Part shown: positions 51,404 to 61,667 of the stretch, in pieces
Layout of the letters: every line of letters begins with the position of its first letter
Position numbering within the stretch: the first letter of the stretch is position 1
From: Saccharothrix sp. NRRL B-16348
GTDB taxonomy: Bacteria; Actinomycetota; Actinomycetes; Mycobacteriales; Pseudonocardiaceae
Direction of reading: 5' to 3'
NCBI RefSeq assembly: GCF_001280085.1
Contig: NZ_LGED01000035.1
Coordinates: 74,846-138,845, forward strand
Length of the DNA stretch: 64,000 bases
The notes under the pieces: generated by a model
Database searches by the model: none
Seen by the model: only the letters and a program-made list of their open reading frames with translations
What the model was told of the DNA's origin: nothing
Program-made: the position numbers and the translations under genes

Positions 51404-52183
51404 TTACGAGACGGTGGGCAGCTCGGGGCTGGACACGTCGAACACGGTGCCCTTGCGGGTCATCAGGACGTCCAGCACGGCGGCCTTGCGCGGGGTGTCG
51501 GCGGGCGAGCCCCAGCGGACCTCGCGGCTGCCGCTCAGCATCAACCGGATGTCCGACGGCGAGTCCGCGGCGACGCTCAGCACGTCCTCGCGCAACGACG
51601 CCGGCACCTGCGTGAGCACGGTCACCGCCGCGACGACCGCGTCCGGCGACGCCGTCAGCTCCGGCAGGCCGTCCGGCGGCTGCACGACGGTCGCGTAGTC
51701 CTTGCCGGTCACGTCGACCAGGTGCGCGCCCTCGGGTGCCATGATCACCGCGACCGGCTCCCGCTCGTCCACGGTCAGCCGCACGGTGCCGGGCACGACC
51801 CGCTCGACCTCCACCCCGGCGACGCGCGGCAGCTCGCGGACCCGTGCGGCGACCGCGTCGACGTCCAGCCGGACCAGCGGCGTGCCCGGCTCGATCGCGG
51901 CGGCCACGCGGACCTCCTCGCCGGTCAGGTTGGCGTTGCCGCGCACCTCGACCTCGCGGACGCCGAGCGCGGGCGTGAACCAGACCGTGCAGACGACGAC
52001 GGTCACCACGAGCATGGCGAGGATCGCGCCGAGCCTCCGGCGGACCACCTTCCGCCGGTACAGGTCGGCCCGCGACGGGCGGCGGGTCGGGCGTCGCCGC
52101 GCCGCCGGACGGGAACCCGGCCCGGAGGCCGCGCCCGGACGACGACGCGGCGCCTGCGTGCTCACGTCACGCCTCGCCGGCAC
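51404..52183 (-). CDS. ftsQ: Cell division protein FtsQ
   Basis: The 259-residue divisome protein has an Arg/Pro-rich cytoplasmic N-terminus, one membrane segment (LGAILAMLVVTVVVCTVWF), a POTRA domain (VREVEVRGNANLTGEEVRVA) and a beta domain (EREPVAVIMAPEGAHLVDVT). It bridges early and late divisome proteins. GTG starts at 52183 or 52165 are possible; the first is used. It follows murC on the same strand, as in most dcw clusters. Confidence 0.92.
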   Translation of the reverse strand: MPARRDVSTQAPRRRPGAASGPGSRPAARRRPTRRPSRADLYRRKVVRRRLGAILAMLVVTVVVCTVWFTPALGVREVEVRGNANLTGEEVRVAAAIEPGTPLVRLDVDAVAARVRELPRVAGVEVERVVPGTVRLTVDEREPVAVIMAPEGAHLVDVTGKDYATVVQPPDGLPELTASPDAVVAAVTVLTQVPASLREDVLSVAADSPSDIRLMLSGSREVRWGSPADTPRKAAVLDVLMTRKGTVFDVSSPELPTVS

Positions 52184-52237
52184 GGTGCCCGGCAGGTGCG
52201 CCGGACGTCGTGCCGGGTGATCCGCTCACGAACCCGC

Positions 52238-53635
52238 TCATGCCCGGTCCAGCTCGCCGACGATCTCCGGCCCGAGCATGGTCACGTCGCCCGCGCCCAT
52301 GGTCACCACCAGGTCGCCCTCGCCCACCATGCTCGCCACCAGCGCGGGCACCCGGTCGAACGACGGCTCGTAGACCACCTTGCCGACGTCGAGCGGCACC
52401 AGGCCCGAGACCAGCGCGCCGGTGACACCGGGCTCCGGCTCCTCCCGCGCGCCGTAGACGTCGAGCACGACCACGCCGTCGGCGGTGCCGAGCGCGGCGG
52501 CGAACTCCTCGGCGAACAGCCTGGTCCGCGAGTACAGGTGCGGCTGGAACACCACGACCAGCTTGCCGTCGCCCGCGACCGGCCGGGCGGCGGCGATCTG
52601 GGCGGCGACCTCGGTCGGGTGGTGCGCGTAGTCGTCGTACACCCGCACGCCGCCGGCCTGGCCCTTGAACTCGAACCGCCGCCGGACGCCGCCGAACGCG
52701 GCCAGGCCGATCAGCACGCCCTGGCGGTCCGCGCCCAGTTCCAGCGCGGCGATCAGGGCGGCGATGGCGTTGCCCGCCATGTGCTCGCCGGGCACGGCCA
52801 CGCGCACGTCCAGCAGCTCGCCGTCCAGCTCGACCCTGGCGACGCCGCCGGAGTCGGCGGGCCGGTAGTCGACCAGGCGGACCGAGCCGGGGCCGGTGGC
52901 CGTGCGGCCGTACGCGCGGACCCGGATGCCGAGCTTCGCGGCCCGTTCCGCCAGCGCCGCCGAACCCGGGTCGTCCGCGCACGCGATCAGCACGCCGTCG
53001 GGCTCGATGCGCTCCAGGAACGAGTCGAACACCGCCACGTACGCCTCGACGGTGCCGTGGTGGTCGAGGTGGTCGGCCTCGACGTTGGTCACGACCGCGA
53101 CCGACGGCGAGAAGTAGAGGAACGAGCCGTCGCTCTCATCGGCCTCGGCGACGAACACGCCGCCGGTGCCCTGGTGCGCGTTCGCGCCGGACTCGTTGAG
53201 GTCGCCGCCGATCGCGAACGACGGGTCCATCCGGCAGTGTTGCAGAGCGACCGTGAGCATCGAGGTGGTCGACGTCTTGCCGTGCGTGCCGGCGACGCAC
53301 GCCACCCGGTGGTCGAGCATCAACGCGGCCAGCGCCTCGGCCCGCCGCAGCACGACCGTGCCGCGGGCGCGGGCTTCCACCAGCTCCGGGTTGTCCTCGC
53401 GGATCGCGGTGGACACGACCACCGCCGTGGGACCGTCGGGCAGCTGGTCGAGGTTCGCGCCGGCGTGGCCGACCGCGATCGCCGCCCCCTGCGCGCGCAG
53501 CGCGAGCACGGTGCGCGAGTCCTTGGCGTCGGAGCCGGACACCTGAGCCCCGCGGGCCAGGAGGATCCGGGCGATGCCGCTCATGCCCGCCCCGCCGATG
53601 CCGACGAGGTGCACGCGGTCCAGGACGTCGCTCAC
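52238..53635 (-). CDS. murC: UDP-N-acetylmuramate-L-alanine ligase
   Basis: The 465-residue Mur ligase adds L-Ala to UDP-MurNAc. The start [20 protein letters not shown] has the MurC Rossmann motif. The ATP site is [12 protein letters not shown], followed by [20 protein letters not shown] and [11 protein letters not shown] in the C-terminal domain. The ATG at 53635 overlaps the murG stop as ATGA. It precedes ftsQ. Confidence 0.97.
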   Translation of the reverse strand: MSDVLDRVHLVGIGGAGMSGIARILLARGAQVSGSDAKDSRTVLALRAQGAAIAVGHAGANLDQLPDGPTAVVVSTAIREDNPELVEARARGTVVLRRAEALAALMLDHRVACVAGTHGKTSTTSMLTVALQHCRMDPSFAIGGDLNESGANAHQGTGGVFVAEADESDGSFLYFSPSVAVVTNVEADHLDHHGTVEAYVAVFDSFLERIEPDGVLIACADDPGSAALAERAAKLGIRVRAYGRTATGPGSVRLVDYRPADSGGVARVELDGELLDVRVAVPGEHMAGNAIAALIAALELGADRQGVLIGLAAFGGVRRRFEFKGQAGGVRVYDDYAHHPTEVAAQIAAARPVAGDGKLVVVFQPHLYSRTRLFAEEFAAALGTADGVVVLDVYGAREEPEPGVTGALVSGLVPLDVGKVVYEPSFDRVPALVASMVGEGDLVVTMGAGDVTMLGPEIVGELDRA

Positions 53636-54735
53636 TTCTTGATCACCTCAAGCACCATGCGGGCCAGCACCTCGTCCGCTTCGCGGTGACCGGTGCTCAG
53701 CGTGGCCGTGGTCATCGCGGCCAGCCGGGCGCGGTCGGAGACCAGCGGGACCACGTTCGCCGTGATCCAGTCCGGGGTGAGCTTGTCGTCGGGCACCAGC
53801 AGGCCGCCGCCGGCGGCGACGACCGGGCCCGCGTTGAGCGACTGCTCGCCGTTGCCGATCGGCAGCGGCACGAACACCGCGGGCAGCCCGACGGCGGACA
53901 CCTCGGCGACCGTCATCGCGCCGGACCGGCACAGCACCGCGTCCGCCGCCGCGTAGGCGAGGTCCATCCGGTCCAGGTACGGCACCGGCACGTACGGCGG
54001 CGCGCCCGGCACCGACTGCACCGCGACGGTGTTCTTGGGTCCGTGCGCGTGCAGCACCCCGACACCGGCCCGCGCGAACGCGGACGCGGCGCCGGACACC
54101 GCGTTGTTGATCGACCGCGCGCCCTGCGAGCCGCCGAAGACCAGCAGCGTCGGGGCGGTCGGGTGCAGGCCGAAGTGGGCGCGCGCCTGCTGCCGCAGCT
54201 CGGCGCGCTTGAGGGAGGTGATCGAGTAGCGCAGCGGGATGCCGATGATCTCGGCGTCGGTCAGGCCCGAGTCGGGCACCGCGGCGGCGACCCGCGCGGC
54301 GAACTTCGCGCCGACCTTGTTGGCGAGGCCCGCCTTGGCGTTGGCCTCGTGCACCACGATCGGCACCCGGCCGCGGGCGGCGAGGTAGGCGGGCAGCGCG
54401 ACGTAGCCGCCGAAGCCCACCACGACGTCGGCGCGGACCCGTTCCAGCACCTCACGGGTGTGCTTCACGGCGCCGCGCACCCGAAGGGGCAGCTTGAGCA
54501 GGTCGGGCGTCGGCTTGCGCGGCATGGGCACCGGCGGGATCAGCTCCAGCGGGTAGCCGCGGGCCGGCACGAGTCTGTTCTCCAGGCCGCGCTCTGTGCC
54601 GAGCGCGATGACCCGCGCGTCGGGCCGAAGCCGCATGACCGCGTCGGCCAGGGCCAGGGCTGGCTCGATGTGCCCGGCGGTGCCGCCTCCGGCGACCACC
54701 ACGCACGGTCCGGCCTGCTGGGGAACCCCGGTCAC
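53632..54735 (-). CDS. murG: UDP-N-acetylglucosamine transferase MurG
   Basis: The 367-residue GT28 enzyme converts lipid I to lipid II on the inner membrane face. [18 protein letters not shown] is the donor-side glycine loop, [16 protein letters not shown] and [17 protein letters not shown] are family blocks, and [17 protein letters not shown] marks the C-terminal Rossmann fold. The GTG at 54735 follows GAGGAGGAA; the longer frame upstream (to 54789) is less likely. Confidence 0.96.
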   Translation of the reverse strand: MTGVPQQAGPCVVVAGGGTAGHIEPALALADAVMRLRPDARVIALGTERGLENRLVPARGYPLELIPPVPMPRKPTPDLLKLPLRVRGAVKHTREVLERVRADVVVGFGGYVALPAYLAARGRVPIVVHEANAKAGLANKVGAKFAARVAAAVPDSGLTDAEIIGIPLRYSITSLKRAELRQQARAHFGLHPTAPTLLVFGGSQGARSINNAVSGAASAFARAGVGVLHAHGPKNTVAVQSVPGAPPYVPVPYLDRMDLAYAAADAVLCRSGAMTVAEVSAVGLPAVFVPLPIGNGEQSLNAGPVVAAGGGLLVPDDKLTPDWITANVVPLVSDRARLAAMTTATLSTGHREADEVLARMVLEVIKK

Positions 54736-54775
54736 GCATTTCCTCCTCGCGTCGGTGTACCGCTGTCCGGTACCG

Positions 54776-56227
54776 CTAACGCCCGTCACGCCGCCTGGAC
54801 CGCGCGTCCCGGTCCTGGCCGGCCTTTCGGGATTCGCGACGACGGTACTCCGACGGCGGAGCGTGACGGCCGGCCATCCTCCGCTCGTCCACGGGCGGTG
54901 GCGCGGCCTTGCGGCCTCGGGGAGGCGGCGACGGCCGCACGGGACGGCGCTTGGGCGGGGGTTTGTAGACCACGGGCGCGGGCAGCTTCAGGATCCCGCC
55001 GACCCGACCAGGGCCGAGGGACCGCAACGCCGAGACCGCGTCCGGCTCGTGGCGGGCGCAGTTGGCGAGGATGCCGAACACGAACATCGTCGTGACGACC
55101 GACGTGCCGCCGGAGGAGATCATCGGCAGCGTGATGCCGGTGACCGGCAGCAACTGCACGACGTAGCCGATGTTGATCGCGGCCTGCGCGACCAGCCAGA
55201 CGGTCAGCGTCGCGGCCACCATGCGGATCCACGGGTCGGTGTTGCGCGCCGCGATCCGCAGGCCGACCACCGCGAGCAGGACGAACAGGCCCAGCACCAG
55301 CACGCAGCCGATGAAGCCCAGCTCCTCCCCGATCACGGCGAAGATGAAGTCGCTGTGCACGTTCGGCAGATAACGCCACTTCGAACTGCCGTTGGTGAGG
55401 CCCTTGCCGAAGAACCCGCCCTCCGCCAGCGCGTACAGCGCCTGCAACGCCTGCAGCCCGTCACCCTGCGGATCGGCGGCCGGGTTCAGGAACGTCTGCA
55501 CGCGCTTGAGCCGGTAGTCCGAGCCGAGCGCCAGCACCAGCGCGCCGGTCACCGCGCCGATCGTGATGATGCCGAAGATCCGCATGGGCGCGCCGACGAA
55601 CCAGAGCAGGCTCATCAGCACGACACCCAGCGTGATCGTGCCGCCGAGGTCGGGTTGCAGCATCACCAGCGCGAACACCAGCATCGCCACCGGCACGACC
55701 GGGACCAGCAGGTGCCGGTACTGGTCCAGGAGGGCGCGCTTGGTCACCAGGACGTGCGCGCCCCACAGGGCCAGGGCGAGCTTCGCGGGTTCGATGGGCT
55801 GGAACGAGATCGGCCCGACCGTGAACCACGACTGCGCGCCGCCCAGGACCGAGCCGAGCGGGGTCAGCACGAGGAAGAGCAGGACCACGCAGACGAGCAT
55901 CGCCATCGTGCTGCCGTGCCGGATCGTGCGCAGCGGTATGCGCAGGACGATCAGGAAGACGATGGCGCCGACACCCACGTACAGCAGTTGCTTCTTGAAC
56001 ACGCTGTAGGCCGACGCGCCCTCCGCCACCTCGCCCGGCGCGGACGCCGACAGCACCATGATCAGGCCGAGCACGGTCAGCATGCCGAAGATCGCGAGCA
56101 GCAGGTGGAAGTCCGCCAGGGGACGGCCGAGCCAACCGGTCAACGACGTCCGCACCGCGACCACGCGCTTGGTGCGCCGTGCCGATCGTGGCGGTCGCTC
56201 CACCGGGGTCCGGTCCACCGCAGTCAT
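54776..56227 (-). CDS. ftsW: FtsW lipid II polymerase (SEDS family)
   Basis: The 483-residue membrane protein has about 10 transmembrane segments. The SEDS motifs [25 protein letters not shown] and [15 protein letters not shown] are present, and Asp in the first is the catalytic region. An Arg-rich N-terminus (~30 residues) and a long Pro/Arg-rich C-terminal tail (about 395-483) are cytoplasmic. It polymerises glycan strands at the septum with its transpeptidase partner. Confidence 0.96.
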   Translation of the reverse strand: MTAVDRTPVERPPRSARRTKRVVAVRTSLTGWLGRPLADFHLLLAIFGMLTVLGLIMVLSASAPGEVAEGASAYSVFKKQLLYVGVGAIVFLIVLRIPLRTIRHGSTMAMLVCVVLLFLVLTPLGSVLGGAQSWFTVGPISFQPIEPAKLALALWGAHVLVTKRALLDQYRHLLVPVVPVAMLVFALVMLQPDLGGTITLGVVLMSLLWFVGAPMRIFGIITIGAVTGALVLALGSDYRLKRVQTFLNPAADPQGDGLQALQALYALAEGGFFGKGLTNGSSKWRYLPNVHSDFIFAVIGEELGFIGCVLVLGLFVLLAVVGLRIAARNTDPWIRMVAATLTVWLVAQAAINIGYVVQLLPVTGITLPMISSGGTSVVTTMFVFGILANCARHEPDAVSALRSLGPGRVGGILKLPAPVVYKPPPKRRPVRPSPPPRGRKAAPPPVDERRMAGRHAPPSEYRRRESRKAGQDRDARSRRRDGR

Positions 56228-56288
56228 GTGCCCATAGTCTCCCGCGCGGGTCGGCGAAACCCGCCAATCGGCCGCGTGTCAGCGAGAT

Positions 56289-56462
56289 TTATCCCCGCTT
56301 GACACCGGCCAGGAAGATCGCCATGGCACGGCCGGGGAACTCCAGCGCCGGTCCGGCCACGTTCTTGCTGTCCCGAACCCGGAACGCCGATGCGGACGAC
56401 GACAGCTCGACGCAGGCCCCGCCACCATTGCTACGGGTGCTCTTCCGCCACTCCGACCACAT
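56289..56462 (-). CDS. DUF397 small protein
   Basis: The 57-residue protein starts MWSEWRKSTRSNGGGACVEL, the DUF397 hallmark (WRKSxRS..G..CVE), with RVRDSKNVAGPALEF and an AIFLAGVKRG end. DUF397 proteins are usually encoded with an XRE/DUF5753 regulator in actinomycetes and may act as its partner or antagonist. It follows that regulator by 19 bp. The pair sits inside the mur/fts cluster. Confidence 0.88.
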   Translation of the reverse strand: MWSEWRKSTRSNGGGACVELSSSASAFRVRDSKNVAGPALEFPGRAMAIFLAGVKRG

Positions 56463-56481
56463 CGCGTTCTCCTAAGCCGAG

Positions 56482-57327
56482 CTAGAGCTGACCCATCACC
56501 TGCCTGATCAGCGCGATCGACTCTTGCGGGTCAAGCGCTGTGGCACGCAGATGATCCAACACCAGGCTATACCGGTCGACCTCGGCGGCTTCCTCCAAAT
56601 AGAGCCCGCCAGTCAGGTTCTCGATGTAGACCACGTTCGGCAGGTCCACGAACTTCAGCAGGTGGAAGGCGGTCCCCATCGCCATGTGCTGTCCCTTGCC
56701 GAAGGGAAGCACCTGGAGCGTCACGTTGGGCAACTCGACCACCTTCGACAGGTGGTTCAACTGCTCCTCATGGACTTCACTGCCACCTACCTCTCGGTGG
56801 AGCGCGGCCTCGTCAATGATCGCCCAGACCGTGAGCGATCCATCCTCGATCCGCCGCTGTCGAGCCTGGCGCAGCTCAGCGCGCTTGTTGATCACCTCGT
56901 CCGACGCATCCGGCGCGTAGGCACGCATCGACCACCATGAGTAGGCAGGAGTTTGGAACAGGCCTGGGATGAGGTCGATCTCGAAGATGTTGACCGCCGT
57001 GGCCTCGGATTCCAGGACCACGTACTCGGAGAACCAGTCGAACAGGACATCGCCGTACACGTGCCACCAGCCGCGCTTCTTGGCCACCTTCGCCAACCGC
57101 AGCAGCCAGGCCGTCTTCTCGGGTGCGGCCCCGTAGAGTTCGGCGAGTGCCCGGGTGTCTACTATGGACACACCGGTGTACGCCGACTCGATGCGGCTGA
57201 TCTTGGACTTCGAGTAGCCCAGGTTCTCGACCACATCATCGAAGTCGAGCCCTGCCTCCTCGCGGAGTTGGGTCAGCGCGCTCGCCAGGACGCGCCGCCG
57301 GACTCCCGGGCCTTGGTTCTGCGGCAT
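56482..57327 (-). CDS. XRE-family regulator with DUF5753 domain
   Basis: The 281-residue protein has a helix-turn-helix at about 12-65 (ALTQLREEAGLDFDDVVENL, SKSKISRIESAY). The DUF5753 C-terminal domain follows (IPGLFQTPAYSWWSMRAYAP, LHREVGGSEVHEEQLNHLSK and VYIENLTGGLYLEE). Such regulators pair with DUF397 proteins and often govern development or antibiotic genes. The ATG at 57327 gives the usual family start. Confidence 0.93.
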   Translation of the reverse strand: MPQNQGPGVRRRVLASALTQLREEAGLDFDDVVENLGYSKSKISRIESAYTGVSIVDTRALAELYGAAPEKTAWLLRLAKVAKKRGWWHVYGDVLFDWFSEYVVLESEATAVNIFEIDLIPGLFQTPAYSWWSMRAYAPDASDEVINKRAELRQARQRRIEDGSLTVWAIIDEAALHREVGGSEVHEEQLNHLSKVVELPNVTLQVLPFGKGQHMAMGTAFHLLKFVDLPNVVYIENLTGGLYLEEAAEVDRYSLVLDHLRATALDPQESIALIRQVMGQL

Positions 57328-57431
57328 GGGTGCGACATTAGCGGGAAACGGGGCCACTGATCGGGTGAACTCCTGCCGATACGCAGGTTGCCGTGTTGCA
57401 CGACAGGCAGCTGAAGTGCACCTTTGGGCGC

Positions 57432-57752
57432 ATGATCTCCGACGCGCTGGCCCGCGCCTTCCACCTGCTCGACCAGGACATGCTCGGCTACCTGGACACC
57501 GTCGAACGGCTGACCGACGAACGCGAATCCGACGACGAAACCGTGCGCGCCGTCGCACGCACCGAGGTCCCCCGCCTGATCGCGGCCCTGCGGGGCACGC
57601 TCACCAACCACCAGGCCGACGCCTTCGGGCTCTGCCTCGGCTGCGCGCCGACGTGGCTCGACGGCCGGTTCACGCGCACCCCGTGGCCGTGTCCGGTGGT
57701 TGACGCCGCCCACGCCTTCCTGAAGGACCCGGACAGCATCTACCCGCGCTGA
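57432..57752 (+). CDS. Small hypothetical protein inside the dcw cluster
   Basis: The 106-residue protein starts MISDALARAFHLLDQDMLGY at ATG 57432, with an upstream in-frame GTG at 57393 as an alternative. It is mostly helical, with a C-terminal CLGCAPTW and a further Cys in RTPWPCPV, so it might bind metal. No family is recognised. It is the only plus-strand gene in this stretch. It overlaps the murD 3' end by 13 bp and diverges from the XRE regulator. Confidence 0.65.
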   Translation: MISDALARAFHLLDQDMLGYLDTVERLTDERESDDETVRAVARTEVPRLIAALRGTLTNHQADAFGLCLGCAPTWLDGRFTRTPWPCPVVDAAHAFLKDPDSIYPR

Positions 57753-59119
57753 CCGACCAACTCCACCACCGCGTCGGCGAACGCCTGCCCGCGGTGGGCG
57801 TAGTCGCTGAACATGTCCATCGACGCCGCCGCCGGCGCCAGCACCACGGCATCCCCCGGCTTCGCCAGCGAACGCGCGGCGCGCACGGCGGCCTCCATCG
57901 ACACGGCGGCATCGTCGGAAGGGTCCAACACCGTCACGGGCACCGACGGCGCGTGCCGGGCCAACGCCGAGGCGATCACCTCGCGGTCCGCCCCGATCAG
58001 CACCGCCCCGCGCAACCGATGCGCCTCCTCGCGCACCAACTCGTCCACCGACGCACCCTTGAGCAGCCCGCCGGCCACCCACACCACGCTCTCGTGCGAC
58101 CGCAACGACGCCGCCGCCGCGTGGGGGTTCGTGGCCTTGGAGTCGTTGACGTACGCGACCCCGTCGGCCGTCGTCACCAGGACGGCCCGGTGCGCGCCCG
58201 GCTTGAAGTCGCGCAATCCGCGCGCCACCGCGTCCGCCGGCACACCGTGCGCACGGGCCAGCGCCGCCGCCGCCAACGCGTCCGCGATCCCGGGCGGCCC
58301 ACCGGGGTGGACGTCGGCGGCCGGCAGCAACACCTCGTCGGACGGCCCGAACGCCCTGTCGACCAACTGCCCGTCGTGGACCCCGAGCTGCCCTTCCTCC
58401 GGCGACCCAAGCGTGAAACCGACGTGCGCGGCGGCCGGCGAAGAGGCCAGCAGCGCGGCCACCACGGGATCGTCCACCCCGCCGACGGCGACCTCGCCGG
58501 TCAGCACACCGGCCTTCGCCGACGCGTACGCCTCGAACGTGCCGTGCCAGTCCAAGTGGTCTTCGGCCAGGTTCAGCAGCACCCCGGCGAACGGCCGCAC
58601 GGACGGCGACCAGTGCAGCTGGAAGCTCGACAGCTCCACCGCCAGCACCCGGCGCCCGGCCAGCAGGGCGTCCACCACGGGCAGGCCGACGTTGCCGCAC
58701 GCCACCGCGTCGATGCCGGCCGCACGCAGGATCGACTCCAGCATCCCGACCGTCGTGGTCTTCCCGTTCGTGCCCGTCACGGCGAGCCACGTCGGCGGGT
58801 CGGCCAGCTCCAGGCCCATCCGCCAGGCCAGCTCGACCTCGCCGATCACCTCGATGCCCGCCGTCGTCGCCGCCTCCAGCAACGGGCTGGACGGACGCCA
58901 CCCCGGGCTGGTCACGACCAGGTCGGTGCCCGCGGGCGGCGAGACCAGCCCCGGCGTCAGCGTCACGCCGGGCAACAACTGCTCCAACGCGGCCAGGCGG
59001 TCCGCCGAACCGTCGGTCACGGTGACGACGGCGTCCGCCGCCAGCAACGCCTCCGCCACCGACCGGCCGGTCACCCCGGCGCCGGCGACGAGGACGTGGC
59101 GACCTGCGAGGAATCCCAT
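57740..59119 (-). CDS. murD: UDP-N-acetylmuramoylalanine-D-glutamate ligase
   Basis: The 459-residue Mur ligase adds D-Glu to UDP-MurNAc-L-Ala. The N-terminal Rossmann loop is VAGAGVTGRSVAEALL. The ATP site is LAVTGTNGKTTTVGML, with LNLAEDHLDWHGTFEAYASA and VAYVNDSKATNPHAA as further signatures. The ATG at 59119 follows the mraY stop by 2 bp. The longer open frame upstream is an mraY shadow. Confidence 0.97.
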   Translation of the reverse strand: MGFLAGRHVLVAGAGVTGRSVAEALLAADAVVTVTDGSADRLAALEQLLPGVTLTPGLVSPPAGTDLVVTSPGWRPSSPLLEAATTAGIEVIGEVELAWRMGLELADPPTWLAVTGTNGKTTTVGMLESILRAAGIDAVACGNVGLPVVDALLAGRRVLAVELSSFQLHWSPSVRPFAGVLLNLAEDHLDWHGTFEAYASAKAGVLTGEVAVGGVDDPVVAALLASSPAAAHVGFTLGSPEEGQLGVHDGQLVDRAFGPSDEVLLPAADVHPGGPPGIADALAAAALARAHGVPADAVARGLRDFKPGAHRAVLVTTADGVAYVNDSKATNPHAAAASLRSHESVVWVAGGLLKGASVDELVREEAHRLRGAVLIGADREVIASALARHAPSVPVTVLDPSDDAAVSMEAAVRAARSLAKPGDAVVLAPAAASMDMFSDYAHRGQAFADAVVELVGQRG

Positions 59120-59121
59120 CG

Positions 59122-60210
59122 TCAGCTCTCGACCGCGGTCAGCCACTCGCTGTAGAACAGGCCGAGCCCGAGCATGCAGCACATGCCCGCGAGCAGCCAG
59201 AACCTGATGATCACCGTGGTTTCCGCCCACCCGGCGAGTTCGAAGTGGTGGTGGAACGGCGCCATGCGGAACAACCGCCGTCGTGACGTGCGGAAGACCG
59301 CGACCTGCAGCACCACCGACAGCGCCTCGACCACGAACAGACCGCCGATGACGACCATCAGCAGCTCGGTGCGGGTGGTGATGGACAGGCCGGCGACCAG
59401 GCCGCCCAGCGCGAGCGAGCCCGTGTCGCCCATGAAGATCTTGGCGGGCGCGGCGTTCCACCACAGGAAGCCGATGCAGCCGGCCATCGCGGCGGCGGCC
59501 ACCAGCGCCAGGTCCAGCGGGTCGCGCACGTCGTAGCAGCCGGCCACGAGCAGGTTCGAGCAGTTGTAGCGGAACTGCCAGAAGCTGATCACCACGTAGG
59601 TGCCGAGCACCATCGCGGACGTGCCGCCGGCCAGGCCGTCGAGGCCGTCGGTCAGGTTCACCGCGTTCGACCAGGCGCTGATCGCGGCGTAGCAGAACAC
59701 GACGAAACCGACGATGCCGAACGACACCACGGCGATGTCGCGCACGAACGACAGGTTCACCGAGGCGGGCGTCATCCCGTCCTTGTTCGGGAACTGCATG
59801 ACCAGCACCGCGAAGATGATCGTGGCGACGAACTGGCCGACGAGTTTCGCGGTCTTGTTCAGGCCCAGGTTGCGCTGCTTGCGGATCTTGATGAAGTCGT
59901 CCAGGAAGCCGACGACGCCCAGCGACGTGGTCAGCATCAGCACGAGCAGGCCGGACGCGCTGGGCGTCTGATCCTGCGCGGACGCCGACATGGAGTTCAC
60001 CAGGTGCGCGCCGAGGTAGCCCGCCCACATCGCGACCAGGATCGCGACGCCACCCATGGTGGGCGTGCCGCGCTTGGTCTTGTGGCTCTGCGGTCCCTCT
60101 TCGCGGATCTCCTGGCCGAAGCCCTGCCGGGAGAAGATCTTGATCAGGTACGGCGTCAGCATGATCGACGTGATCAGGGCGATGGCCGCCGCGATCAGGA
60201 TGCTCTTCAC
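59122..60210 (-). CDS. mraY: Phospho-N-acetylmuramoyl-pentapeptide transferase
   Basis: The 362-residue integral membrane enzyme makes lipid I from UDP-MurNAc-pentapeptide. It has ten hydrophobic segments, the aspartate motif [32 protein letters not shown] and [15 protein letters not shown]. The GTG at 60210 overlaps the murF stop as GTGA, and the protein starts [20 protein letters not shown]. It is part of the murE-murF-mraY-murD run. Confidence 0.97.
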   Translation of the reverse strand: MKSILIAAAIALITSIMLTPYLIKIFSRQGFGQEIREEGPQSHKTKRGTPTMGGVAILVAMWAGYLGAHLVNSMSASAQDQTPSASGLLVLMLTTSLGVVGFLDDFIKIRKQRNLGLNKTAKLVGQFVATIIFAVLVMQFPNKDGMTPASVNLSFVRDIAVVSFGIVGFVVFCYAAISAWSNAVNLTDGLDGLAGGTSAMVLGTYVVISFWQFRYNCSNLLVAGCYDVRDPLDLALVAAAAMAGCIGFLWWNAAPAKIFMGDTGSLALGGLVAGLSITTRTELLMVVIGGLFVVEALSVVLQVAVFRTSRRRLFRMAPFHHHFELAGWAETTVIIRFWLLAGMCCMLGLGLFYSEWLTAVES

Positions 60211-61667
60211 TTGCTGCCCGCCTCCAGGAGAGCCTCGGCAACCCGCCACAGGCCGTATGAGTTGGATGCCTTCACCAGGACGACGTCACCGGGCCGCACC
60301 TGGTCGCGCAGCAGCTCGACGGCCGCCGTCACGTCGGGCACCAAAATCGCTTCTTCGCCCCAAGATCCTTCCAGGTGCGCCCCTTGGTGCATCGCGCGGG
60401 CTTCCTGACCGACCACGACCAGCTTGTTGATGTCCAAGCGGACCGCGAGCCTGCCGATCTCGTCGTGCGCGCGGATCGAGTCCGCGCCCAGTTCGGCCAT
60501 CGGGCCCAGCACCGCCCAGCTGCGGCGCGCGGGCGTGGCGGACCGGGAGATGGTGGCGAGCGACTTCAGCGCCGCACGCACCGACTCCGGGTTGGCGTTG
60601 TACGCGTCGTTGACGATGGTCACACCGTCAGGACGTTCGGAGACCGCCATGCGATGCGCGGAGACCCGTGCCGCCGTGCCCAGGCTCTCCGCGATCTGAT
60701 CCGGGGTCGCGCCGAGTTCGAGCGCGATGGCGGCGGCGGTGAGGGCGTTGCCGACCTGGTGCGGCCCGTGGACGGCGAGGCGGACGTGCGCCTCGCCGCG
60801 GGGCGTGACCAGGGTGAAGCGGGCGCGGGCCTGCTCGTCCAGCTCGACGTCCTTCGCGCGGACCTGCGCGGCCGGGTTCTCGCCGACGAGGACGACCTTG
60901 GCCCTGGTGCGGCCGGCCATGCCCGCGACGAGGGGGTCGTCCGCGTTGAGGATCGCGATGCCGTCCTCGGGCAGGGCCTCGACCAGTTCGCCCTTGGCCT
61001 TGGCGATGCCCTCGCGCGAGCCGAACTCGCCGACGTGCGCGCTGCCGACGTTCAGGACCGCGCCGACGCGGGGCGGGGCGACCTGGCACAGCTCGGCGAT
61101 GTGGCCGACGCCGCGGGCGCTCAGCTCGAGGACCAGGAACCGGGTGTCCTCGTCGGCGCGCAACGCCGTCCACGGGTGGCCCAGTTCGTTGTTGAACGAT
61201 CCCGGCGGCGCGATGGTCGGGCCGAGCGGCGCGAGCACCTGGGCGATGAGGTCTTTGGTGGACGTCTTGCCGGACGACCCCGTCACGCCGACGACGGTCA
61301 GGTCCGCCAGCCGGTCCGTGACGTGCCGGGCGAGCTTGGCCAGCGCCTTCAGCACGGCCGCGCCCGCGCCGTCGGTGTCGCCGGACAGCACGTAGGCGTT
61401 TCCCTCGGCCCGGTCGACGGGCGGCGCGATGACGGCGGGCGCGTCGACCTCCCGGCCCGCCAACACGCCGACCGCGCCCTGTGCGACGGCTTGGGCGGCG
61501 AAGTCGTGGCCGTCGACCCGTTCGCCGGGCAGCGCCAGGAACAGGCCGCCGGGGGTGATCTTCCGGGTGTCGAACTCGACGCTGCCGGTGACCACCTCCG
61601 CGCCGGTGGCGCGGTGCAGCTTGCCGCCGACGACCTCGGCGATCTCGGCGAGGCTGAGCTGGATCAC
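60207..61667 (-). CDS. murF: UDP-MurNAc-tripeptide D-alanyl-D-alanine ligase
   Basis: The 486-residue ligase completes the UDP-MurNAc pentapeptide by adding D-Ala-D-Ala. It starts [20 protein letters not shown], with the ATP site [33 protein letters not shown], and [20 protein letters not shown] near the C-terminal domain. The GTG at 61667 overlaps the murE stop as GTGA. Confidence 0.96.
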   Translation of the reverse strand: MIQLSLAEIAEVVGGKLHRATGAEVVTGSVEFDTRKITPGGLFLALPGERVDGHDFAAQAVAQGAVGVLAGREVDAPAVIAPPVDRAEGNAYVLSGDTDGAGAAVLKALAKLARHVTDRLADLTVVGVTGSSGKTSTKDLIAQVLAPLGPTIAPPGSFNNELGHPWTALRADEDTRFLVLELSARGVGHIAELCQVAPPRVGAVLNVGSAHVGEFGSREGIAKAKGELVEALPEDGIAILNADDPLVAGMAGRTRAKVVLVGENPAAQVRAKDVELDEQARARFTLVTPRGEAHVRLAVHGPHQVGNALTAAAIALELGATPDQIAESLGTAARVSAHRMAVSERPDGVTIVNDAYNANPESVRAALKSLATISRSATPARRSWAVLGPMAELGADSIRAHDEIGRLAVRLDINKLVVVGQEARAMHQGAHLEGSWGEEAILVPDVTAAVELLRDQVRPGDVVLVKASNSYGLWRVAEALLEAGSK

